This document shows positions 1 to 5,578 of a stretch of 5,578 bases of DNA, piece after piece; the stretch's first letter is position 1, and each line of letters begins with the position of its first letter. The notes under the pieces were generated by a model. That model ran no database searches and had not been told where the DNA came from. It saw nothing but the letters and a program-made list of their open reading frames with translations. Source of the DNA: Lachnospiraceae bacterium. Its GTDB lineage: Bacteria; Bacillota_A; Clostridia; Lachnospirales; Lachnospiraceae. Position numbers and translations under genes: made by a program. Location: assembly GCA_017464645.1 (NCBI GenBank), contig JAFTZF010000008.1:1-5578 (forward strand). Reading direction: 5' to 3'.

Positions 1-1095
1 AAGAGCCGATCCAATGGAGGGTGGGAGATCGCATACTTTAGTGAGCTGCTTCAATCATTTGCACAGGCAGGCGACAGCTCTGCCAAAGAAGCACTGTGGG
101 ATAAATATCAGCAGTTATACGATTCCCTGATGGCCAGAAAAAGGCCAAAGTATGGCTTGTTTCATGAGCGGGATGATTTTGAAGGATTGTGCATTACCCT
201 GGCGACTGATAAGCAGTCTTTTTTGCGAATGGCAAATGATATCGGAAATCTTTACAGACAAAGGCCGTTTTACAGTGAATGGGGATTTGAACAGTTGTAT
301 GAACTGAAAGGGAAATACTATGCATCCTCGTTAACCAAACTGGCAAAACAGTCCGAGAATCTTGCGGCTTACCTGCAGGCGCAGCATGACTGGGAAAAGG
401 AATGTGAGGAACAAAGGAGCAAGCACCGGGACGTCCAGAAAAAAGGTATTTCTTTATCTTTGTGTTTGGCGAAAACGGCAGATAGGGAGACTGTTTTACA
501 CTATGCCGAGCTTTATCGTAGTCAGACAGATAAGAGAGAGCGGGCAGAAGCGTTGAAAGCCTTTGGTAGCTGTGTATATCCGGAAGATCCGGCTCCGATC
601 CTTGCGGATACGCTGTCTGATTGCAAAGAACTGGAAGGGGCAGCATGGCAGGCGTTAGCCCAAATTCGTCATCCTGTGGTGCGGGAGTTTGCGCTGGAGA
701 ATTTGGAGAGAAACAAAGAGGCGGCTATTGCGGTTATGATCAAAAATTATCAGCCGGATGATACCAAAATGCTGGAAGAGATCGTTAAATCGATTCCGGT
801 TGACCGGGCTGAGATATTTGGATGGCACTGGATACACATGGATGTGCTGAACATGGAAGAGGATGGTCAGAAAGCACCGGCTTCTGTGCTGAAACATATT
901 TATGAGACTACCTATTGTTCCAATTGCCGTAAAGAGGCGCTTGGGCAGTTGGGAAAGAGGCGCCTGTTGACGGATGAGATATTGCAGGAGTGTCTGCTGG
1001 ACAGCAGCGAGGAAATCCGCAGTTATGCGAACCGGTGTCTGAGCAGGAGAAAAGGGAATATTCATGGCTGCGTCAGCGGTGATGATGAGACATAA
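1..1095 (+). CDS. Hypothetical HEAT-repeat-like protein, 5' end missing
   Basis: I do not recognise this gene. The frame is open from base 1 to the TAA at 1093-1095, giving 364 visible residues, so the true start lies left of the window. The ATG at 130 (visible residue 44) is the first methionine in the window but probably internal: the sequence before it is equally charged and helix-like, and no AGGAG-type site precedes it. There is no signal peptide or long hydrophobic stretch in view, so the product is probably cytosolic. Visible residues about 150-350 look like successive amphipathic helix pairs with HEAT-type patterns, for example the segments beginning KRERAEALKAFG and CRKEALGQLGKRR. 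A CSNC motif (visible residues 306-309) precedes the last repeat-like unit. Such folds usually bind proteins or nucleic acids, but no catalytic motif is seen. Leucine codons are more mixed than in the downstream operon. A promoter separates it from leuB, so a functional link is not implied. I am confident that it codes, but not of its function. Confidence 0.8.
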   Translation, partial: KSRSNGGWEIAYFSELLQSFAQAGDSSAKEALWDKYQQLYDSLMARKRPKYGLFHERDDFEGLCITLATDKQSFLRMANDIGNLYRQRPFYSEWGFEQLYELKGKYYASSLTKLAKQSENLAAYLQAQHDWEKECEEQRSKHRDVQKKGISLSLCLAKTADRETVLHYAELYRSQTDKRERAEALKAFGSCVYPEDPAPILADTLSDCKELEGAAWQALAQIRHPVVREFALENLERNKEAAIAVMIKNYQPDDTKMLEEIVKSIPVDRAEIFGWHWIHMDVLNMEEDGQKAPASVLKHIYETTYCSNCRKEALGQLGKRRLLTDEILQECLLDSSEEIRSYANRCLSRRKGNIHGCVSGDDET

Positions 1096-1107
1096 TTCTT
1101 CCGAATT
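1094..1107. promoter_or_regulatory. Small palindrome upstream of the leuB promoter, possible operator
   Basis: AATTC, four bases (TTCC), then GAATT form a perfect 5-bp inverted repeat. It overlaps the last two bases of the upstream stop codon and ends 6 bp before the -35 hexamer. The position would suit a regulator-binding site. It resembles the CodY consensus only loosely: 9 of 15 positions of AATTTTCWGAAAATT match by my alignment. It is AT-rich and lacks a T-tract, so it is a poor terminator. A repeat this short could arise by chance. Confidence 0.2.
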
Positions 1108-1113
1108 TAGCAG

Positions 1114-1142
1114 TTGAAAAATATGACGAATTACGGTATAGT
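1114..1142 (+). promoter_or_regulatory. Housekeeping sigma-A-type promoter for leuB-ilvD-ilvB
   Basis: A -35 hexamer TTGAAA (1114-1119, one mismatch to TTGACA) is followed by exactly 17 bp and a -10 hexamer TATAGT (1137-1142, one mismatch to TATAAT). It lies in the only sizeable gap upstream of leuB. Transcription would be expected to start near 1149-1150, giving a leader of about 40 nt. That is too short for a T-box or a classical attenuator. Confidence 0.75.
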
Positions 1143-1154
1143 ATTACAAATAGG

Positions 1155-1177
1155 CTTTTGTTAGGCCTTGACAAGAG
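1155..1177 (+). promoter_or_regulatory. Possible leader stem-loop or operator dyad before leuB
   Basis: CTTTTGT (1155-1161) can pair with ACAAGAG (1171-1177) as seven pairs, one of them a T-G wobble, around a 9-nt loop that contains the palindrome AGGCCT (1163-1168). The right arm takes in the first two bases of the ribosome binding site of leuB. It could modulate translation slightly, serve as a DNA operator just downstream of the promoter, or mean nothing. The stem is AT-rich and weak, and no T-tract follows it. Confidence 0.25.
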
Positions 1178-1181
1178 GAGA
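1176..1181 (+). promoter_or_regulatory. Ribosome binding site of leuB
   Basis: AGGAGA ends 8 nt before the ATG at 1190, a good Shine-Dalgarno spacing. It selects 1190 over the out-of-frame ATG at 1183, which begins one base after the site and opens only 12 codons. Confidence 0.85.
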
Positions 1182-1189
1182 GATGAAAA

Positions 1190-2272
1190 ATGAAGCTGAG
1201 ACTGGCTGTGATTCCGGGTGATGGAATTGGTCCGGAGATCGTAAGAGAGGCACGGAAGGTGCTGGACAAAGTGGCTGAGGTTTATGGTCATGAGATTGAG
1301 GCGCAGGAGGTTCTCATGGGCGGTGCATCCATTGATGTGTATGGAGATCCGCTGACTGATGAGACTTTGGAGACTATTCAGAAACAGGATGCCATTTTGA
1401 TGGGGTCTGTAGGTGGAAATGCAGCGACTTCTCCCTGGTATAAGCTGCCGCCTAATAAGCGGCCGGAAGCGGCACTATTGCGGCTTCGCAAGGAGATGGG
1501 CCTGTTTGCAAATTTAAGACCTGCTCATTTGTACAATGAGCTGCGGGATGCATGTCCTCTGCGGGAAGATATTATCGGGGACGGCTTTGATATGATGATC
1601 ATGCGGGAGCTGACCGGCGGCCTGTACTTTGGTGAGAGAAAGACCGAAGAGGTGGACGGTGTTGTGACCGCTATGGATACACTCATTTACAATGAAAATG
1701 AGATTCGCCGGATCACAAAGCGGGGCTTTGACATTGCTATGAAGCGCCGGAAGAAGGTGACCAGCGTGGATAAGGCAAATGTGCTGGATTCCTCCAGATT
1801 GTGGAGAAAGATCGTGGAAGAAGTGGCACAGGACTATCCGGAGGTTACATATGAGCACATGCTGGTAGACAACTGTGCCATGCAGCTGGTGAGAAATCCC
1901 CAGCAGTTTGATGTGATCCTGACTGAGAATATGTTTGGTGATATTCTCTCTGATGAGGCAAGTATGGTGACCGGTTCCCTGGGCATGCTGGCCAGCGCCA
2001 GTCTGAATGATACCAAGTTCGGTCTGTACGAGCCCAGCGGCGGTTCTGCGCCTGATATTGCAGGCAAGGGTATTGCGAACCCCATTGCGACTATTTTATC
2101 TATGGCCATGATGCTGCGTTACAGCTTTGACCTGGACAAAGAGGCGGATGCAGTGGAGGCAGCCGTGCAGCAGGTACTGACTGAGGGCTATCGCACAGGC
2201 GATATTATGTCTGAGGGCTGCAAGCTGGTTGGTACAGTAGAGATGGGCGATCTGATCGCTGAGCGGATCTAA
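1190..2272 (+). CDS. leuB: 3-isopropylmalate dehydrogenase LeuB
   Basis: This cytosolic enzyme oxidises (2R,3S)-3-isopropylmalate with NAD+ to 2-isopropyl-3-oxosuccinate, which decarboxylates to 4-methyl-2-oxopentanoate, the precursor of leucine. The 360-residue product has the normal length for bacterial LeuB and reads end to end without a break. Visible motifs are the N-terminal VIPGDGIGPEIV (7-18), LRKEMGLFANLRPA (99-112), RELTGGLYFGE (139-149), SVDKANVLDSSRLWR (192-206), TENMFGDILSDEAS (245-258) and GGSAPDIAGKGIANP (284-298). By alignment with the Thermus enzyme, Arg100, Arg110, Arg139, Tyr146, Lys195 and Asp227/251/255 are the substrate and metal residues. Asp289 corresponds to the aspartate that favours NAD over NADP. 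The substrate-side motifs separate it from isocitrate dehydrogenase and fit LeuB rather than tartrate dehydrogenase. It is the first gene of the operon, 54 nt before ilvD, and is probably driven by the promoter at 1114-1142. Confidence 0.97.
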   Translation: MKLRLAVIPGDGIGPEIVREARKVLDKVAEVYGHEIEAQEVLMGGASIDVYGDPLTDETLETIQKQDAILMGSVGGNAATSPWYKLPPNKRPEAALLRLRKEMGLFANLRPAHLYNELRDACPLREDIIGDGFDMMIMRELTGGLYFGERKTEEVDGVVTAMDTLIYNENEIRRITKRGFDIAMKRRKKVTSVDKANVLDSSRLWRKIVEEVAQDYPEVTYEHMLVDNCAMQLVRNPQQFDVILTENMFGDILSDEASMVTGSLGMLASASLNDTKFGLYEPSGGSAPDIAGKGIANPIATILSMAMMLRYSFDLDKEADAVEAAVQQVLTEGYRTGDIMSEGCKLVGTVEMGDLIAERI

Positions 2273-2291
2273 GCTTGGATTGTAACATACA

Positions 2292-2309
2292 TGTGATGAA
2301 ATTGTGATG
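2292..2309 (+). repeat. Short direct repeat in the leuB-ilvD gap
   Basis: TGTGATG occurs at 2292-2298 and again at 2303-2309, an 11-bp period close to one helical turn, just before the ilvD ribosome binding site. I see no promoter or terminator in this 54-nt gap. The repeat may be chance. Confidence 0.3.
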
Positions 2310-2326
2310 GATAGGAGTGTTTTAAT

Positions 2327-3988
2327 ATGAGAAGTGATGCAGTAACAAAGGGCATGCAGCAGGCGCCCCACAGAAGTTTGTTCAATGCACTGGGATTGAC
2401 CCAGGAGGAGCTGGAGAAGCCGTTAGTAGGTATTGTCAGCTCTTATAATGAGATCGTGCCGGGACATATGAACCTGGATAAGATCGTAGATGCCGTAAAG
2501 ATAGGTGTTGCCATGGCAGGCGGAACTCCCATTGTGTTCCCGGCAATCGCAGTCTGTGACGGTATTGCCATGGGACATCCGGGCATGAAGTATTCCCTGG
2601 TAACCCGTGATCTGATTGCGGATTCCACCGAGTGTATGGCTATGGCTCATCAGTTTGATGCGCTGGTCATGGTGCCCAACTGTGATAAAAATGTACCGGG
2701 ACTTCTGATGGCAGCAGCCAGACTGAATATTCCCACTGTATTTGTCAGTGGCGGCCCCATGCTGGCCGGTCACGTAAAGGGACAGAAGAGAAGCCTTTCC
2801 AGCATGTTTGAGGCAGTAGGCTCTCATGCGGCAGGCACCATGACAGAAGAGGAAGTAAGAGAGTTTGAAGAGAAGGTGTGCCCCACCTGCGGCTCCTGCT
2901 CCGGTATGTATACTGCCAATAGTATGAACTGTCTGACTGAGGCTCTGGGTATGGGTCTTCCCGGAAACGGAACGATTCCGGCTGTTTACTCTGAGCGTAT
3001 CAAGCTGGCAAAACACGCTGGTATGCAGGTCATGGAGCTGTGGAGAAAGAATATCCGCCCCCGCGACATTATGACTGAGAAGGCATTTTTAAATGCTCTG
3101 GCTGTGGACATGGCGTTGGGATGCTCTACCAACAGTATGCTGCATCTGCCGGCGATCGCTCATGAAGCAGGGGTGGAGCTGAACATGGAGCTGGCAAATG
3201 AGATCAGTGCAAAGACCCCCAATCTGTGCCATCTGGCACCGGCAGGCCCCACTTATATGGAGGACCTGAATGAGGCTGGCGGTGTTTATGCAGTCATGAA
3301 TGAGTTGAATAAAAAGAACCTGTTATATACAGATTTGATCACTGCTACAGGCAAGACCGTAGGCGAGAACATTGCAGGATGCGTAAACCGCAATCCGGAG
3401 GTTATTCGTCCTATCGAGAATCCCTACAGCCAGACCGGCGGTATTGCGGTGCTGAAGGGTAATCTGGCACCGGATACAGGCGTTGTAAAGCGCTCTGCCG
3501 TAGTGCCCGAGATGATGGTGCATGAAGGACCGGCCCGGGTATTTGACTGCGAAGAGGATGCTATCGCAGCCATCAAGGGAGGCAAGATCGTGGCAGGCGA
3601 TGTGGTAGTTATCCGCTATGAAGGCCCCAAAGGCGGCCCCGGTATGCGGGAGATGCTGAACCCCACCTCTGCAATTGCAGGTATGGGCCTTGGATCCACC
3701 GTAGCTCTGATCACAGACGGACGCTTCAGCGGCGCTTCCAGAGGAGCTTCCATCGGACATGTGTCTCCGGAAGCAGCTGTGGGCGGACCCATTGCTCTGG
3801 TAGAAGAGGGTGACATCATCAAGATCAATATTCCGGAGAATAAGCTGGAACTGGCTGTTTCTGATGAGGAACTGGCAGCAAGAAAGGCGAAATGGCAGCC
3901 CAGAGAGCCCAAGATCACCACAGGCTATCTGGCACGCTATGCAAAGATGGTAACCTCCGGAAACAGAGGAGCCATTCTGGAGAAATAA
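2327..3988 (+). CDS. ilvD: Dihydroxy-acid dehydratase IlvD
   Basis: This cytosolic Fe-S enzyme dehydrates 2,3-dihydroxyisovalerate and 2,3-dihydroxy-3-methylvalerate to the 2-oxo acids that precede valine, leucine and isoleucine. The 553-residue length is typical of the IlvD/Edd family. Visible signatures are [13 protein letters not shown] (75-87), NCDKNVPG (118-125), [17 protein letters not shown] (185-201), a PGM-REM segment (438-443) and [10 protein letters not shown] (464-473). By family comparison, Cys119 and Cys191 are cluster ligands; Asp78, Asp120, Lys121 (carbamylated in relatives) and Glu442 bind Mg2+; Ser468 is the likely catalytic base. The position that supplies the first cluster cysteine in [2Fe-2S] members (motif TPCN) is Gly46 here (VPGH), as in the E. 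coli enzyme, so an oxygen-labile [4Fe-4S] cluster is inferred. The start is set by AGGAG at 2313-2317, 9 nt before ATG. The family also includes phosphogluconate and sugar-acid dehydratases, but the [17 protein letters not shown] signature and the ilvB neighbour favour IlvD. It sits 42 nt before ilvB with no terminator between. Confidence 0.97.
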   Translation: MRSDAVTKGMQQAPHRSLFNALGLTQEELEKPLVGIVSSYNEIVPGHMNLDKIVDAVKIGVAMAGGTPIVFPAIAVCDGIAMGHPGMKYSLVTRDLIADSTECMAMAHQFDALVMVPNCDKNVPGLLMAAARLNIPTVFVSGGPMLAGHVKGQKRSLSSMFEAVGSHAAGTMTEEEVREFEEKVCPTCGSCSGMYTANSMNCLTEALGMGLPGNGTIPAVYSERIKLAKHAGMQVMELWRKNIRPRDIMTEKAFLNALAVDMALGCSTNSMLHLPAIAHEAGVELNMELANEISAKTPNLCHLAPAGPTYMEDLNEAGGVYAVMNELNKKNLLYTDLITATGKTVGENIAGCVNRNPEVIRPIENPYSQTGGIAVLKGNLAPDTGVVKRSAVVPEMMVHEGPARVFDCEEDAIAAIKGGKIVAGDVVVIRYEGPKGGPGMREMLNPTSAIAGMGLGSTVALITDGRFSGASRGASIGHVSPEAAVGGPIALVEEGDIIKINIPENKLELAVSDEELAARKAKWQPREPKITTGYLARYAKMVTSGNRGAILEK

Positions 3989-4030
3989 TCTGATTTTAAA
4001 TACAGACAGAGATAGAAAGGGGAATATAAC

Positions 4031-5578
4031 ATGCAGCTGACCGGTGCGGAAATCGTAATTGAATGCATGAAAGAACAAGGCGTGGATACCATTTTCGGTT
4101 ATCCGGGCGGAACTATTTTAAATATATATGATGCTTTATATAAACATCCGGAGATCAATCATATTTTGACCTCCCATGAGCAGGGAGCCTCCCATGCGGC
4201 AGACGGTTATGCACGCTCCACCGGAAAAGTGGGTGTGTGCTTTGCCACCTCCGGCCCGGGTGCAACCAACCTGGTAACGGGTATTGCTACTGCATACATG
4301 GATTCGGTTCCTATGGTAGCCATTACCTGTAACGTAGGAACTCCTCTGCTGGGAAGAGACTCCTTCCAGGAGATTGATATTACAGGCGTGACTATGCCTA
4401 TCACCAAACACAATTTTATTGTAAAGGATGTAAATAAGCTGGCGGATACCATTCGCCGCGCTTTCCATATTGCCAAGTCCGGACGTCCGGGCCCGGTGCT
4501 GGTGGATATCACTAAGGATGCCACTGCAAATCAGGCGGAATATGTATATCAGGAGCCCAAGGCAGCTCCCCGCGTGACAGATACCATCAAAGAAGATGAT
4601 ATTGCTCAGGCAGTGAAAATGATCGGCAAAGCAGAGCGCCCCTTCATTTTCGTGGGCGGCGGCGCTGTTATTTCCAGTGCGGCTGAGGAAGTGACGGAAC
4701 TGGCTCACAAGATCCAGGCGCCTGTATGTGACAGTTTGATGGGTAAGGGTGCTTTCTCCGGAGAAGATCCCTTATATGCAGGTATGCTGGGTATGCATGG
4801 AACTAAGACTGCTAACTTCGGTGTGACTAACTGTGACCTGCTGATCGCTATCGGAGCCCGCTTCAGTGACCGTGTGACCGGAAATGCAGCCCGCTTCGCG
4901 AAAAAGGCAAAGATTCTGCAGATTGATATCGATCCGGCAGAAATCAATAAAAATGTCACAGTAGCCGGCAGTATCATCGGTGATGTAAAAGAAGTGCTGA
5001 AGGTTCTCAATGGGAAGCTGGAGGCTTCTGAGCATCCCCAGTGGCTGGCTGAGATTGATGCACTGCGCAATAAATATCCGCTGAAGTATGAGCAGGATAA
5101 GCTGACAGGTCCTTATGTTATCCAGGAACTGTACCGTGTGACCAGGGGTGAGGCCATTGTGACTACAGATGTAGGACAGCACCAGATGTGGGCGGCTCAG
5201 TATTATAAATACAAACAGCCCAGAACCCTGCTGACCTCCGGCGGCCTTGGTACCATGGGATATGGTCTGGGAGCCTGCATTGGAGCCAAAGTGGGCAATC
5301 CGGATAAGATCGTAGTAAATATTGCGGGAGATGGATGCTTCCGTATGAATTTAAATGAACTGGCAACTGCTTCCCGTTACAATATTCCTATCATTCAGGT
5401 GGTTATCAACAACCATGTGCTGGGCATGGTGCGCCAGTGGCAGACTCTGTTCTACGGTCATCGTTATTCTGCAACTGTGCTGGATGACAAGGTGGACTTT
5501 GTGAAGGTAGCAGAGGGCCTTGGCTGCACTGGGATTCGTGTGACCAGGAGAGAAGAAATGGGCCCTGCCCTGGAGAAA
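4031..5578 (+). CDS. ilvB: Acetolactate synthase large (catalytic) subunit, 3' end missing
   Basis: This thiamine diphosphate enzyme condenses two pyruvates to 2-acetolactate, or pyruvate with 2-oxobutyrate to 2-aceto-2-hydroxybutyrate, the first common step of valine, leucine and isoleucine synthesis. The window holds 516 codons without a stop; family members run about 550-570 residues, so some 40-60 are missing at the right edge. The N-terminal ThDP domain (about 1-165) has GYPGG (23-27), catalytic Glu50 in HEQGA, TSGPGATN (73-80), FQE (112-114) and Lys162. The central FAD-associated domain (about 190-325) has GMLGMHGTKTAN (251-262) and GARFSDRVTG (275-284). The C-terminal ThDP domain has GDG (433-435) paired with NN (460-461), then LGMVRQWQ (464-471). 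Trp470 is the residue linked to 2-oxobutyrate preference and herbicide binding in biosynthetic enzymes. RFSDR replaces the commoner RFDDR at residue 279. The motifs favour the anabolic FAD enzyme over catabolic AlsS or pyruvate oxidase. The start follows AGGGGA (4018-4023) by 7 nt. No regulatory subunit (ilvN/ilvH) is in view. Confidence 0.96.
   Translation, partial: MQLTGAEIVIECMKEQGVDTIFGYPGGTILNIYDALYKHPEINHILTSHEQGASHAADGYARSTGKVGVCFATSGPGATNLVTGIATAYMDSVPMVAITCNVGTPLLGRDSFQEIDITGVTMPITKHNFIVKDVNKLADTIRRAFHIAKSGRPGPVLVDITKDATANQAEYVYQEPKAAPRVTDTIKEDDIAQAVKMIGKAERPFIFVGGGAVISSAAEEVTELAHKIQAPVCDSLMGKGAFSGEDPLYAGMLGMHGTKTANFGVTNCDLLIAIGARFSDRVTGNAARFAKKAKILQIDIDPAEINKNVTVAGSIIGDVKEVLKVLNGKLEASEHPQWLAEIDALRNKYPLKYEQDKLTGPYVIQELYRVTRGEAIVTTDVGQHQMWAAQYYKYKQPRTLLTSGGLGTMGYGLGACIGAKVGNPDKIVVNIAGDGCFRMNLNELATASRYNIPIIQVVINNHVLGMVRQWQTLFYGHRYSATVLDDKVDFVKVAEGLGCTGIRVTRREEMGPALEK

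Noticed and set aside
16..29. GGAGGGTGGGAG, reminiscent of a T-box antiterminator motif
   Set aside because: The rest of the T-box signature (ACCGCG) does not follow, and the stretch lies inside the first coding frame.
1094..1113. Terminator for the first gene
   Set aside because: The only inverted repeat is 5 bp and AT-rich, and only three T residues end the dyad, so it does not meet the intrinsic terminator pattern.
1183..1221. A 12-codon frame starting at the ATG seven bases before leuB
   Set aside because: The ATG begins two bases after the AGGAG core (one after AGGAGA), too close for initiation, and the peptide has no run of leucine, valine or isoleucine codons to suggest an attenuator.
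2273..2326. Separate promoter for ilvD in the leuB-ilvD gap
   Set aside because: TTGTAA at 2280-2285 has no -10-like hexamer 16-18 bp downstream.
3989..4030. Terminator or promoter between ilvD and ilvB
   Set aside because: TCTG (3989-3992) and CAGA (4003-4006) pair for only four bases without a T-tract, and no -35/-10 pair at proper spacing is present, so read-through into ilvB is expected.
3323..4078. Long antisense open frame (about 250 codons) opposite the end of ilvD and start of ilvB
   Set aside because: It lies opposite two certain genes, and its product is low in recognisable motifs and rich in Cys, His and Ser, as expected from reading conserved coding sequence backwards. The other antisense frames at 194-646, 2423-3016 and 4136-4708 fail for the same reason.
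1..5578. Mobile elements, CRISPR arrays, tRNA or rRNA genes, or defence systems
   Set aside because: No repeats of array type, transposase-like protein, terminal inverted repeats or RNA-gene signatures are visible; nearly the whole window is taken up by the four genes.

Overview
The window carries the end of a helical-repeat protein gene of unknown function, followed by a branched-chain amino acid biosynthesis operon, leuB-ilvD-ilvB, all on the + strand. Three things suggest an anaerobic Gram-positive of the Clostridia, most likely Lachnospiraceae: strong AGGAG-type ribosome binding sites, a near-consensus housekeeping promoter, and a dihydroxyacid dehydratase of the type that lacks the first cysteine of the oxygen-stable [2Fe-2S] family. 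Base composition looks close to half G+C by eye. The family-level placement is inference from the general look of the proteins and gene order; no search was possible.

Positions 1-1095 are an open frame that enters from the left edge and ends at a TAA. It encodes a soluble, charged, helix-rich protein resembling HEAT repeats. Positions 1096-1189 hold a promoter (TTGAAA, 17 bp, TATAGT), a small palindrome just upstream of it, and a short leader with a possible weak stem touching the leuB ribosome binding site. No T-box, riboswitch or leader-peptide attenuator is visible.

The rest is leuB (1190-2272), ilvD (2327-3988) and ilvB (4031 to the right edge, incomplete), with gaps of 54 and 42 nt, no terminator in either gap, and a ribosome binding site before each gene. 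IlvB (acetolactate synthase catalytic subunit) makes the acetohydroxyacids. IlvD dehydrates the dihydroxyacids to the 2-oxo acids that become valine and isoleucine. LeuB oxidises 3-isopropylmalate on the leucine branch. The intermediate enzyme IlvC, the other leucine enzymes (LeuA, LeuC, LeuD) and the small regulatory subunit of acetolactate synthase are not in the window.

These are ordinary housekeeping genes with intact motifs, and I found no convincing sign of a new system. The points most worth checking are the unidentified first gene, the leuB promoter and leader region, and the inferred cluster type of IlvD.
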